A stretch of 64,000 bases of DNA from Linaria vulgaris (taxonomy: Eukaryota > Streptophyta > Magnoliopsida > Lamiales > Plantaginaceae): assembly GCA_948329865.1 (NCBI GenBank), contig OX415249.1, positions 69,671,395-69,735,394 on the forward strand, written 5' to 3'. Under the pieces are notes generated by a model, which saw only the letters and a list, made by a program, of their open reading frames with translations, was not told the DNA's origin and searched no databases. Both the position numbers and the translations under genes were made by a program. Each line of letters starts with the position of its first letter. Position 1 is the stretch's first letter. This document shows positions 37,291 through 50,193 of this stretch, one piece after another.

Positions 37291-37459
37291 AGCAGCAAGT
37301 CAATCCGCCCGCTGACAACGGGTCCTCGAAGCCACACCAGAGTCCAGTGTTGCAGCTTCTCCCCATCCCGATACCGAATTTCTGCTCAAGCATTACGCCA
37401 CCTTTACCGAAGAAGGAGAAGGCGTCGTAAGCAAACTAGAAGTGCCCGTTGAGTTTGAA

Positions 37460-40200
37460 ATATTTGAGCCACCTCATACCTAAGGGTTGTTTTGTATTTT
37501 TCCATAAATATTTGAGTCAGGTGCTAAATTATAGAAATGATGAAGATATTGAACATTCATCAACATATATTATAAGTCTATTATACAATTATTGTGATAA
37601 TTGGATGGCCATGAAGTTAGTTATTACTTTATCTGGAAGTTGGTGGTTGCAGCTAGACATGGGGTTGTTTGTGAGTCTAATAATAGGGGAATCTTTGTAA
37701 TAATGTAACGTAGAATTCAAATTTTGTAACAATCTAGTTATATGTTTTTTCAGCCAACCAAGTATTGAACAGCTCATGCTCATGCTCATGCTCAAATATT
37801 ATTTTTGTTAAGGTGGTGTTGGAGCAACTTTGCTGTATTAAATGTTTTTTGTACACAATGTGATGACGAGATGGTTGGGCAGATTTTAGCAAATATTTTA
37901 TATAATAACAATGGGTTAGTAATATTGAAATGTTAAAAATGTTAGATACATTTTAGGGGTTGAGTTATCCGATCAGACGAAAGCTATAAAATCAATGCTC
38001 AATTGATCTTAACGCAAAAACACCATCCTTCATCAAGTTCTAAACTTGTTTCAAAATCTCCACCCTATAATTTTGTTGCACATTAGTCCCAAGTCCCAAC
38101 CTAACACCAAAATCTATCTTATGCTGTACCAAAAAAAATACACAATCATGTGAGTTTTGTTGAGAACAAAATTGTCGATAAATTCTAGACGATCGGGAAC
38201 TTTTTTTTTGACCACTCACTTTTGTAAAAATCTTTGGCGGCGAAGTGGTATATTAATTTTATATTTAAATAATTGATGTTTTTATATTTCTTTTGTAATA
38301 TTTAAAATTACCATTACATAAGTATTGGGAAAAATAAACAGTTAACAATGTCGTATATGGCAACACAAAAAGAAAAGGTCGCCAAAATTATTTAATACTA
38401 AATTAGTGCAATTACTTCTTTTATCATTTTGTATTGATATGCTTTCACCAATAATTATATCAACAATCAAACTTTTAAACACTTAAGGGACTACATTATT
38501 GTACTTTTATATGTTTTTATCGTCAGAAAACAATATAATAATTCTCATAACTCATAAGTCTAGTTAATCATTTCTCTTGCACCTGGCTTGATTAAGGTTT
38601 TATGAATAAGGTTAGGGGAAATCTTTTGTCATTTACTATTTCAAAATTCAAATTAAGTAATAAACATATAATTTTATCCCAAAAGCAAAAGCATCACTTA
38701 ATAGATATTTAAAACTAATTTGCAGATTTTACAAAGAGGTTCTATACATAAAAGAAAAAAAGAGAATTTGAGTTCATATACTTCAACATAAAGTTCTGAA
38801 ATTGAACTTTCCTTTTTAAATAAAATAATAACCTATAAAAGTATTTATATACTAGAATAACATTCATTGGTAAAAAGTAATGAATAGATTTTATAACAAT
38901 AATAATAATAATACAAAATACACTATATAGTGGCACTAAAACATATCATTCAACAAGTTCCATGTGTAGTCCACGTTAAACGTAATGCATGAATACAGAA
39001 GAAATATAATGTTTATAAAAGAACAATATTTTTGTAATGCATGAATACAGAATCATGAACTCCAAGGTCATGGAGAATATAATTAGGTACAATTGGTGTA
39101 CAATGAGATGACACAACTAATCGTTTATTACTTCTAATACACATCGTGAATGAGATATGAGTGATTATTTTCTCTAATTTCTTTTTCTTAATCTCATTTA
39201 TTAGTTGTAATACGTCATCTATAATAATTTTTTATGGTTAAATTAAGAGGCCCCGCTTTAGTTTATTTGGTTTTTAATTTCATTGCATTGATGATGTGGT
39301 AAAACGGACTATTCAAATTTAATGAAATTTAAGAAATATCTGAATCGTGCATTGGTAGTGACTATGTCAGCAATACAACGGTTTTCCAAAATAAACAACT
39401 TTTGGCAACTTTTTATGCAAGGATATAATTTTCAGTTTACGGGCACTCAAAATTTTTATTTTTGATGAATATTACGGGCCCTCATTGGCTCATGGCTGTT
39501 TTCACATTTATTTAAAGTAGAGTATTGATATTGCAATTTTACGTAACAAATCGTCAGAGAACCATAGTATTAGTAATTTAGTATAACCAAGTTCAGCCCA
39601 TATACTTTAAAAGTTAAAACTGAAGTTCTCTTCTAAGACCATTTGATTATGTGGATCGACGTTCCCCAACTGCATAGCAAATGGTTCAGTCTACAATTAC
39701 AACTGCATTTTCCCAGATTTGATCAAGTAACAAAAACGTCAAGTTTATATAGTCATCCATCACCACAATCTTAAAGTTTGCGCAAATATTACATATAAAT
39801 GAAACTAATATTTCAAATTTGGATGGAATTTTAAGTGCTTTGGTATATAACTCAAACCTCGAACGATTTTCTTTTTTAAAAATTAGAAGAAATTCAATAA
39901 TAAATCTAAATATTTACTGAAAAAATAGCAACATCTTACTTGAAGTGAATGCTAAAACTGTAAATTACATCAATACTGTTTAGTACATTCTTTGCACCCC
40001 CAATAAGGGTTGACAGCGGAAGCTTTACTGCCTTATTGCACAGGAATTTCGTTACAATCAAATCTTTGACCTATGTGTAAGTATTTCTTTTGACTGTTTT
40101 GTGTAGGAGGGAGAAAATGTGAAGAAAGTATGGATCTTTTTAACGCAACGGACAAAAAAATCGTGAAACAAATGGGCTAAAACTGAATCAGGATTTCGTT
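37460..40200. other. Intergenic AT-rich DNA
   Basis: No supported gene or recognisable element. There is a short GCTCAT repeat at about 37773-37793 and several long AT-rich tracts. The last part next to 40200 may include the 3' untranslated region of the DUF829 gene. Confidence 0.5.
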
Positions 40201-40215
40201 AGATGTCTCGTCTAT

Positions 40216-43053
40216 TCAAGAAGAAGAGTATTTGCAATCGGTAGGCAACACACAGTCCTCAAAAAAATGCGTGAGCTGAGAAGAATACAAGTTCGGATCG
40301 TTCCGAAAATGATCAACATGCGGTGTGGATATAAAGTTACAGGCTCTGACCTCCCGTCCACCACGACGCTGCTCCTCTATGAAGGACTCGACCGACCCTG
40401 CAGGGATCACTTTGTCGGCAGAGCTGTATATGTATAATTGTGGACAACTCGGTTGTTCAGATGTTAGTACGCTGAGCACATCGGTAAGCCTCCTGTGATT
40501 TGAGATGGGAAATCTTATAAGTGGACAATCACCTCTTGCAGAATAAGTGACGAAGCATATTGTGTAAGAGACGAATGATGATAACAACCCTTTAAGTTTA
40601 GTCAAGTTATTCGACCTTCACTAGGAAAACACCCCACGGCTGCCTAAATTAATGATTTTCACTGCAGTAGCCAAAATGACGACGTAGTGTAAACTAAGTG
40701 CTATGGATCTAAGGGCTCTTGGTAATTTCCAACATGTGAAGGGGCATTACTTCTGACAACCAACCCCCCCCCTCCTTTCAGAAAACAATAGATATAGAAT
40801 ACCTTTGCATACCTACATGCCAAAATAACAAGTGATTCACATTATAGCATGTATAAATTTATTGTTGCTTACTGTTGTATTATTGCATTCTTTCAACAAA
40901 GAGATCAGACACAAACAATCAAAGTTCGACAAATATATAGAAAGCTTGTTACCTATTTACGGTAGGATAATTCAGAACCACTCCAAAAAACTTCTCGAGA
41001 AAGACGAGAAGAGCTGCCTCAGTTAGACCAGGTTTGACCTCAATGGAGGTTGTCCTAGTTCCAACTTTTACCTCTGCACCTGGTTCACTAACCAAACCTT
41101 TTGTTGCTACACTATTTTTCTTCAGAAATGCGGCAGAAAATCCATGAGCCCAAACCTGAAGACGTATTCAAGAAGAAGATGAGAGAGACTATTAAGTCAA
41201 ACAGAACTTTGGGTGGGTGCTGAAGAAACATCTACAACTTCCAGCAGTGGATAAGGAGGTACACAATAGAAATCCAACAGTTGTTCTCATGAATTCTGTA
41301 CAAAAAAACCAGGATGCTTTTTCTTGGAACTAGACTAGGAGGACAACAAAAAGTACAGAACAAACACGACGAAAACTGAAGAGTTATCACATTTATTGGC
41401 AAAGTAGCACAAACTTTGCAGAACTTGAATGGTGACAAAGTTACATTGTCTTCTACACCTATCTAAATTTGCCTTTTACGAGTAATTGTATAACAAGAGG
41501 ATAGACAAAACAGATACAGCACAACCAAGAAAGAAAAGTATTAGAAAATGAATAGATAACAAGTAATTAAAATCATCAATTTATAGTTAGAATCATGACA
41601 AGGATGAGGCGAGACATGGGTTATACACTTATAGGAATGATTTTTTTTTTTACTTTGTATCAACATAATTGTAAACATGTTTTTTCCACAAATCTTTCGC
41701 ACGGAAATAATCTCAAAAGAACACATATATAACGTAGCCAACACTGTCAGCAAAAGTTTACAGAAAGAACAGCCAGTTACCAAGGTAATAAAGAACTGCA
41801 TTAGTGAATTTTCACTGCCTATCTCTACCCTAAGCTATAATAAAGGAAAAGTGTTCTCGGTGGGCTTACAGCGAACGTTAAAACCTTGTCACATCTTACA
41901 ATATGAACCATTACGAATTTTTTTGGGACATCCCATAAGAATTCATGTGTTTGACTCGATGTCATTCTCGTATGATACAAATTGCCTACTTCAGTTATTT
42001 GAGATTAAAAACTTAGTAGTTGTTTATCTTTTTGTCCGTTGGTTTAATTAGGCAAGGGCAAAAGAACACTCAGCCGCATAAATTCAGCAAGCAACAGTAC
42101 CTGTGGATCGGGGGCTGCAACAGGGGCAGAATCCACAATGCAGCCTTTAATCCTTCCTGTAAGAGCAGAATCCTTCTTCTGAAACTTTTCCAAAATGACT
42201 CCATATCTACAACAAAAAACAACATATACCTAACATCAGGATTCTCGGAGACAATTCCCTTAATGCCAGCTTTATTATATTTCTAACTTGATCTGAGATG
42301 AGCATGACATAAGGAAACTTACGTTAACCACCCGGTATTACTGAAGGTGTGAAAGACCAAGTTCTTGCGATCCTCTTCGTCCAACCACTCCGCTAAATGG
42401 TCCACCAGCAACTCAATATCTTGCTCCGCCTTCCCCCCTACTTTATAGCTAAGCACCTCAGACATAGGAAAAGTAAACGTAATGACATGAAAGCCCCTCG
42501 AAGTGTACCAATCCGCATATCTCTTCAAATGCTTCTGTCTTGCGCCTAACCATCCGAGCAAGACAACTACTGTCCTAGATTTAGCCGAAGAACAACTGGG
42601 ATTCCCAGATACACCAACAGCATTAACCTCCGGCAAGTGCCATCTATATAAAACGTCGGAACACAACGACAAAGGCTCACTATCCGAATACGTAACCGGC
42701 TTAGCGGGTTTTGCCAAATCTGCTGATTTATACAAGTCGAGTAAAACTTGAGAAGACGCGACTAACGAGTAATTGGGGTCGAGTTTAGGAATGGGTATGT
42801 GTACATTAGGCATGGGGACTCGGATTCCGGTGATAAAAGACAGTTGGGTCAACCTGGACACCGAAATCCTCGACACCCATGAAGAATTTGTGTCTTCTTC
42901 CGAGGATACAGAAGGGCTGGATTGATCGGAAACGGAGCAAGTGTCAGAAGATTTAGAGCGCAATTTGTCGTAAAAATCGGCAGTAACGGAGGCTACGGCG
43001 ACTGCAGAGGCCGCAAGAACAGGGCGTTGAAAGAATCCAGACAAGGAGGCCAT
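40216..43053 (-). CDS. DUF829 / TMEM53-like alpha/beta-hydrolase-fold protein
   Basis: Exons 43053-42323, 42206-42101, 41155-40953 and 40492-40216 use GT-AG borders and close in phase to 438 residues. The N-terminus (residues 1-40) is Ala/Ser-rich and could be a targeting sequence. From about residue 160 the DUF829 domain appears: RTVVVLLGWLGARQKHLKRY, then GFHVITFTFP, the nucleophile-elbow region VFHTFSNTGWL across the first junction, YIYSSADKVIP (candidate Asp, exon 4) and STPHVDHFRNDP (candidate His). Ser, Asp and His are placed as a hydrolase triad, but no substrate is known for plant members. The exon 3 stretch (VWAHGFSAAFLKKN) also fits the family. The protein ends CKYSSS. An intron of about 940 bp lies between exons 2 and 3. 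It is a complete, intact gene. Confidence 0.93.
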
Positions 43054-45592
43054 TGTAATAACAAATAATCTACTACAATGTTCTCACAACCAATTAAAAT
43101 GAATACTTTATCAAAAAAAAAATGGTATTGGAGTAAATAGAACCAGAACAAAGAATCAAACCAATCAACAACCCCACAACTTCAAAAACCAGACCTGAAA
43201 TTTATATACAAATCACGTTAAAAATGAAACATTTACCAAAAAGGGGTTGAATTAGAAAAAGGGGTTTGACAAAATTTACCTGGTTTGTTTGTTTATTGGC
43301 GGGCGGCGTAATTAATAATTAATAATAAATAAAAATGAAAATTGAGGGAGCGGAGGGGAGGGGAGGGGGGCTGCCAAGAATTTGAACGATGACAGCCCGG
43401 CCTGGCCAACCAGAAGAGATTTTGCTATGAGTCAATTTCTTCAACGCGTTTGAATTTTTTTGGGTAAAACAAGAAAATTGTATTCTACTTTTTTATGACG
43501 AACCGAACCCATATTTATAGGCATGTGCTGTTAATCAAATTTGTTTAGTTTAGGTTGTCCAATGATACTATAAAATAGAAGATTTAACTATAACATAAAG
43601 TAATGGGATTAGTTACCTGTTTGGTTTCCCAAAAGATGGGGAATATAGAATAGGGGAAAGATTTGATATTACTTTGTAAGATACATATAATCACGTGTCC
43701 TCTTACCTATGAAAGGCAAAAGGTTACTTGAAAAGTTAAAACGAGGTCACATTCATGGCCGTAACATCTTTACTTTTTTTTTATATATATAATTTTCTCT
43801 TACTTTGTTGTTTTAGGGTTAGGAAAATAATATTTTAGGTGAACAATATATAAATCACCCACATTATATCTAATGTTAATTTTATATTCATTAAATTCAT
43901 AAATGATAAATATTAATCAAGACACGAACTTGTAGATAAATTTCAACATTTTGTTCAGTTGCATGGTCAGAGTGAAACGGTAAACGACTATTCGCCTGAT
44001 TCTGTGATGACAAGTTAGCTTTAGTTGTTACGTATTAGCATGGAAAAATAAATCATGGGCCCCACACCTACATCACATTTGTTTGCCTAGATTATTAGTG
44101 TGAACACCCATGTTAAGCATAATCTTCTATTATATCATTTGCATATGCGATTTCAACATGTTCGCCTAAATAAATAAATAAACATCTCAACATCAACGAT
44201 ATATGCCTTGCATGTAAGTAATTTTCAGTACTTCTGATTCGACATCTTTTCCAAACGTGATTTCATTTTCGACGTTCAATTTACATTTGTAATCTGAAAA
44301 TGTTGTTCTCCAACAAAATCTACGATGTGCATGTCTCTCTTTCAGGCCCATGCAATATTATATGATTTATACACATAAGTCAAAGTAATTTGCATATGCA
44401 ATATTATATGATTTATACACATAAGTCAAAGTGGCTTGCATAGAACAAGGTTATATCTTTTGGAACAAACTCAATTCAATTTTCGTGTTTTTTTTTATTA
44501 GAAGAACAAATTAGGTTTAGGGAAAAAGAGGAAAATGATTTACATAAGGGGGAATTGTGGTGAATGTGTGTAACCTAAAGGTTTTTTTTGTGCTCCAGTT
44601 TTAGGGCTAATTGTGGAAGAGCATCTAACTTGAGGAGTTTTTTTTTTTTTTTTGTAATTGAACGAGCAAAGTGTAAGTCACTATTACACCTAGAATTGAA
44701 ACACGAGGGGTAAGGCCATTTTATATTTGCGGTTGAAGACCTGGTCAACAAGATTAAATCAACATTACTTGGTTATAAACAACAACAACAACAACAACAA
44801 GTTTTATTGTTTACTAAAAATAATTATCCGCTTGTCTACCTAATAAGGCGTACCAAACGAGCTCTTACATATACATCAAAGAAACCAAGACAAAAAAACC
44901 AACCCATATACTTTCACATTTTTTTTGAGCTAAACAAAATTCTAACTCTTTTTGGTTTGCTTGTACGCTATCACTTGTTTCATTTCTCGAGGGTCACTGA
45001 AGAGATTTTTTATTACCTTTTCTTCAAGATTCGTCAAGAATTTTTATTATTTGACAATTTGAGCGACATCTAAAATTATTTTTATCCGTTTGAGTATCTT
45101 GTTTCAAATTTCTAATATAAGGTTTGCAAGTTTTTCTAAAAAACTGTTGGTTGAAATTTGGGAGGGGGCAATTTGATTGATTTTGGTTTGCATGCACTAT
45201 TTGTTCAAGTCTCATTATTTGAAGCTCCAATGCTCACAAAGAGAGTTTTTACTGCTGCAACTTTTAAGCTAGTTTAGAACTTCTTCTTTTTCTGGCTGCT
45301 AGAGCGTCATTTCAAATAATTTGTGTTTGTTTGAATATTTTGTTATAATTTTCTATTTTAAGGTTTGATAGTTTTTCTCTCTTGCACGTTTTGGGTAAGT
45401 CAGTTGCAAGTTGCAACTCTGATGGTCTTGCAACTCTGATGGTCCAAACAGAGTACAAATTAAAGTTGCCACTCCCAAAAGCCTATGGCTTGTGGAGATG
45501 GGAAAGGAAGACATGACAAAGCTTGAGCTTGAGAGAAGGAAATCGCTAAATTGATTTTAGCTCATTATATGGTGAAGCATAAGCCTTAGTTT
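43054..45592. other. Upstream region of the DUF829 gene and AT-rich intergenic DNA
   Basis: A purine-rich GGAGCGGAGGGGAGGGGAGG stretch at about 43349-43371 lies 300 bases upstream of the DUF829 start. A 46-bp tandem duplication starts at 44350 and 44396 (ATGCAATATTATATGATTTA). There is a T run at about 44637-44654 and a small duplication of TTGCAACTCTGATGGTC at 45412-45445. No gene is supported. Confidence 0.5.
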
Positions 45593-47620
45593 AGTGTTCT
45601 ATTTTTACTTGAAAGCTATGATGACTTTATATGGAAAAATTGAATCTTAAGTTGTTTTAAATTATGTTGCATAGCATTAATGGTATCTTTATATTAGAAT
45701 TTCGATGAATGATAAGAGTAACAATAGTTTAGAATAATATACGAGCTCAAATGATATTGAAATATATTTTTGGCTTAACAAGAATTTGGTTTATAAGATT
45801 TTTTGAGGACTCCGCACTTACATGTGGATTTTTTCTGATATTCCATAAATGAAAGTAATCGACCTTTCTTAGATGGTGTATGCTCAAGTAGAAAAATTTG
45901 CAAGCAGTTAAGTCACCCGGCAAGTTTATATAGTACGCACAAAAAAATATAGTAGCTATAGGTTCTCAAGTGAGCAAGAAAAAGAAAAACTCCTTATTTT
46001 GTGATGTCTATTCTCCCTTAGGCTAGTATGGACCACTTCATTTCTTTAACCCAAAATTACCCACTACATTCCTAATTTTATACTCACACACACACACATA
46101 GTATTCTATTTTTACTTGAAAGCTAGGATGACTTTATATGGAAAAATTGAATCTTAAGTTGTTTTAAATTATGTTGCATAGCGTTGATGGTATCTTTATA
46201 TTAGAATTTCGATGAATGATAAGAGTAACAATAGTTTAGAATAATATACGGGCTCAAATGATATTGAAATATACTTTTGGCTTAACAAGAATTTGGTTTA
46301 TAAGATTTTTTGAGGACTCCGCACTTACATGTGGATTTTTTATGATATTCCATAAATGAAAGTAATCGACCTTTCTTAGATGGTGTATGCTCAAGTAGAA
46401 AAATTTGCAAGCAGTTAAGTCAACCGACAAGTTTATATAGTACGCACCAAAAAATATAGTAGCTATAGGTTCTCAAGTGAGCAAGAAAAAGAAAAACTCC
46501 TCATTTTGTGATGTCTATTCTCCCTTAGGCTAGTATGGACCACTTTATTTCTTTAACCCAAAATTACCCACTACATTCCTAATTTTATACTCACACACAT
46601 ACATAGTGTTCTATTTTTACTTGAAAGCTAGGATGACTTTATATGGAAAAATTGAATCTTAAGTTGTTTTAAATTATGTTGCATAGCGTTAATGATATCT
46701 TTATATTAGAATTTCGATGAATGATAAGAGTAACAATAGTTTAGAATAATATACGGGCTCAAATGATATTGAAATATACTTTTGGCTTAACAAGAATTTG
46801 GTTTATAAGATTTTTTGAGGACTTCGCACTTACATGTGGATTTTTTCTAATATTCCATAAATGAAAGTAATCGACCTTTCTTAGATGGTGTATGCTCAAG
46901 TAGAAAAATTTGCAAGCAGTTAAGTCACCCGGCAAGTTTATATAGTACGCACAAAAAAATATAGTAGCTATAGGTTCTCAAGTGAGCAAGAAAAAGAAAA
47001 ACTCCTCATTTTGTGATGTCTATTCTCCCTTAGGCTAATATAGACCACTTTATTTCTTTAACCCAAAATTACCCACTACATTCCTAATTTTATACTCACA
47101 CACACACATAGTGTTCTATTTTTACTTGAAAGCTAGGATGACTTTATATGGAAAAATTAAATCTTAAGTTGTTTTAAATTATGTTGCATAGCGTTGATGG
47201 TATCTTTGTATTAAAAATTCGATGAATGATAAGAGTAACAATAGTTTAGAATAATATACGGGCTCAAATGATATTGGAATATACTTTTGGCTTAACAAGA
47301 ATTTGGTTTATAAGATTTTTGGAGGACTCCACACTTACATGTGGATTTTTTCTGATATTCCAGAAATGAAAGTAATCGACCTTTCTTAGATGGTGTATGC
47401 TCAAGTAGAAAATTTTGCAAGTAGTTAAGTCAACCGGCAAGTTTATATAGTACGCACCAAAAAATATAGCTATAGGTTCTCAAGTGAGCAAGAAAAAGAA
47501 AAACTGAAACTTAGTAGTAGCCTCATTGTGTGATGCCTATTCTCCCTTGCCATAGGCATATGGACCACTTCATTTCTTTAACCCAAAATTACCCACCACA
47601 TTCCCAATTTTATACACACA
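45593..47620. repeat. Tandem array, four copies of a ~505-bp unit
   Basis: Units start at 45593, 46100, 46605 and 47110 (AGTGTTCTATTTTTACTTGA and variants), giving periods of 507, 505 and 505. Copies differ by scattered substitutions, small indels, and the number of CA repeats at each junction (CACACACACACATAGT-type). The last copy carries a 12-15 bp insertion (CTGAAACTTAGTAGTAGC near 47505) and other changes. No coding sequence. A recent local amplification or a satellite seed; its origin is not recognised. Confidence 0.95.
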
Positions 47621-47649
47621 TACATATATATGTGTGTGTATCAATTGTG

Positions 47650-47652
<3 letters not shown>

Positions 47653-47680
<28 letters not shown>

Positions 47681-47681
47681 C
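47653..47681. repeat. (AT)n microsatellite
   Basis: About 14 AT units, flanked on both sides by TCAATTGTGTAATT, directly after the last 505-bp unit and a (TGTG)(TATA) tract. Confidence 0.9.
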
Positions 47682-47689
47682 AATTGTGT

Positions 47690-48955
47690 AATTTTATACA
47701 CAACAACGTGAAATATATTTGAAGTTTCCATTTTTTTTATAGTTTGTATAAAATTCATTTATTTTTACTGTTTAAATAATCATAACAAATATTATTTAAG
47801 ATATATGCAATTTCTTTTGTAAAAAATCATTCGTTTTTTTTAATAAAATCTCTGAGGTGGTGGGGTCGATTTAGAGTATCAGAAATTGTACATAAGGTAC
47901 TTTTCTTATTATAGTGGTTCTGAAAGTGCACATATTATAAATTTCTATCTTTAAACACTCATTATTCATCCACAATTTATTGCAATATGTTTTTTGTTAT
48001 ATTTTTTGTTAAGTTACAACTTATTAAGTTGAACAAAAACCTGACACAATATTCATATAAAAATTTAGAGCAATAAATATTTTTTTTCTATATTATATGT
48101 TGGATGATATATATTTTTTGAAATTTATTTTATTATTCAATATAATAACAAGATTGGCATCTTAATTAATGTCGTAGAATCATTATAACAACCAACAAAC
48201 GGCTGTAATAAACAATGTGTTCAGTTTTTTTTGTACATATATGATATGATATAAACTACAAATGTTAATAAATATTATTAACAAGATTAATAAATCTTTT
48301 GGCTATTCCAAATTATATAACATTTGAAACTGCAAATTTAAATTTGGTAAATGAACCAGTATTATTAAAATAATTTAAACCGTGGATATAAATAGATTAC
48401 AAACAAATTATCAAATGAATTGGCAACTTAAAAATATTATTTTATATGTTGCGTATATAATTACATTATTTTCATATTGATGGAAGGGGTACTTGCCAAC
48501 GTTTGAAACTTTAAAAGGTATTTGGCAGAATTATTGGAGGAACCATTCATCTCTTTATTGATTTTCAATAAATTCGAGACAACAGGGGCTGTGGTCAAGT
48601 GGCGGATGAGGGAGATGTGTATTAAGTTCTGCAGCAACGCATGTTTCGTGACATAAAAAAAATTGATGGAGAAGGAGGTGGCGAGGCGCGGTGGTGCTGT
48701 GGTGACGCGCCACGGTGGGATCGGACTGTGGTGGTGCACAACTGTGGTGGTTCGCGATGGAGGAGAATCAATGGTCGTGTGAGACAGAAGAGAGACCGGT
48801 GGTGGTGTCGTGCGGCGAAGCACTACCTACGCTGGTGGTGGTGCTGCCATTTTCATTTCTTTTGTGTGTGTGTTTTTATTTATTTTTTATTTTGCTTTAC
48901 CTCTTTTCTTTAACTCTCTTATTCTTTATTTTTTCAGTTTTTTTTATTAAAATAC
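47690..48955. other. AT-rich DNA followed by a GT/GC-rich block
   Basis: 47690-48590 is AT-rich without genes. 48640-48860 changes sharply to GTGGTGG-rich sequence with open readings on both strands, a compositional effect. It may be a captured gene-leader fragment inside the Mutator-like end that follows, but I recognise no protein. Confidence 0.35.
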
Positions 48956-48959
48956 GTTA

Positions 48960-49108
48960 AATACCTTTTTTACCCCAGTAAAACACCTACACATTGAAGG
49001 GGTGCAAAGTGTCAAAAAAAAAATTTGAGGGTGCAAAGAGATGTCATTTCAATTTTGAGATGCAAAGTGTCAAAATGTGGCAATTGAAGGGCGCAAAGTG
49101 CTTTTCAC
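48960..49108 (-). repeat. Terminus of a Mutator-like element (single end)
   Basis: Inverted, the right edge begins GTGAAAAGCACTTTGCGCCC. It repeats 'CACTTTGCA(C)CC' and 'TTGACACTTTGCA' phrases several times, the common style of plant MULE ends. A matching left end was not found within 1.3 kb, so the element's other border is unknown. Confidence 0.4.
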
Positions 49109-49212
49109 TAATTATATATGTGCAATTGTACATTGATCAACTATTATGTTAACCATGAAAAATAAATACGAGATTAAAGAGAATATTAGTCATAAATATA
49201 GGAATTAATATA

Positions 49213-50193
49213 TGGACAATACTATTGTCACGAGTACTTCCGATGAGACGTACCAGCTTCCGATAAGGAGGCCTATCGGGTGTTACCACACCCCTCGGTC
49301 ATTGACCCGAAGCGGTATGAAGGAATACCCGAGGAGGCACCTAAGCGTCCCTTGGAAAGTCAAGATAAATTAAAGATAAGATATCAACGCGACATCGGAA
49401 AAAGAGTAAGACCCGATGGATCCGCGCGACTCCGATATCCATCAATGCGCCAAGAGGGACCACGACGAACTCCGAGTCCCTGAATCTCACGAGAACACTT
49501 CCTTGTTGAACACTCCTCAACTTAAACTGCCCCCAGAACATCACTCCGAAGGCCGAATCTGAAGAATAAAGCCAGGTCCGAATAGAAGAGTCACTCGAAG
49601 GCACACTACGGGGACCTAGACAAGAAAGCGCCACTCCGCGAGGACAAAAAAGCCCTCGGAGACCAAGTCACGGGCAGAAACACCACTCGGAGAGTATATC
49701 TAGAAGCTACTACACCCGGATGAACCCTTATTGGACCAACAACACCACCAGAAGAACATCCTAACTTGTCCATCAAGTCATTACCAAATATAGGACCCCT
49801 CGGAAAACAGAGCCTGGAAGAGCAATCCATCGGAGATCCAATGAGCTATCGGAAGAAACAAAGATCATCCTAGTCAGCGCCTAGTAGATTAAAGATATAC
49901 CTTATCTTATTCTTTTACACATATTGCGACACATGTACCTTATTAAAACACATGCATAGCAACACCTGTCCCTAACAAACTCTATATAAAGGGATGTCAT
50001 TTCACAATTAGAAAAAGGACTTTTACACACAATCATACACAGAAAACTTGGGAGTAAAGTTCAGTGAATAAAGGAAGGAATATTCTCGTATCTTCGTTCT
50101 CTTTTATAATATCATCACTTTTTGAGTCACGGGCAGGGCGTTCCAACCCTAAATAATTCAGTTAAATGGCTTATAATTCTAAACCTGTTAACA
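49213..50193 (+). repeat. LTR related to 33282-34423, plus orientation
   Basis: It starts TGGACAATACTATTGTCACG, contains CTATATAAAGGGATGTCATT at about 49982 and GGGCAGGGCGTTCC at about 50133, and ends CTGTTAACA. The start, promoter zone and end align with the inverted LTR at 33.3 kb; the middle is diverged. No retroelement body is attached on either side, so it is probably a solo LTR. The flanking bases do not show a clean 5-bp duplication. Confidence 0.72.

Noticed and set aside
41677..42051. 124-residue plus-strand reading
   Set aside because: It lies in intron 2 of the DUF829 gene on the opposite strand, with no domain or codon-like pattern.
45593..47620. CRISPR-like or gene-cluster repeat
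   Set aside because: Units are 505 bp, adjacent without spacers and non-coding, in a plant genome.
48461..48823. 120-residue minus-strand Pro/Thr-rich reading
   Set aside because: It mirrors the GTGG-rich block and has no recognised domain.
49213..50193. Clean solo-LTR target duplication
   Set aside because: The flanking five bases do not match at any tested edge, so no duplication is claimed.
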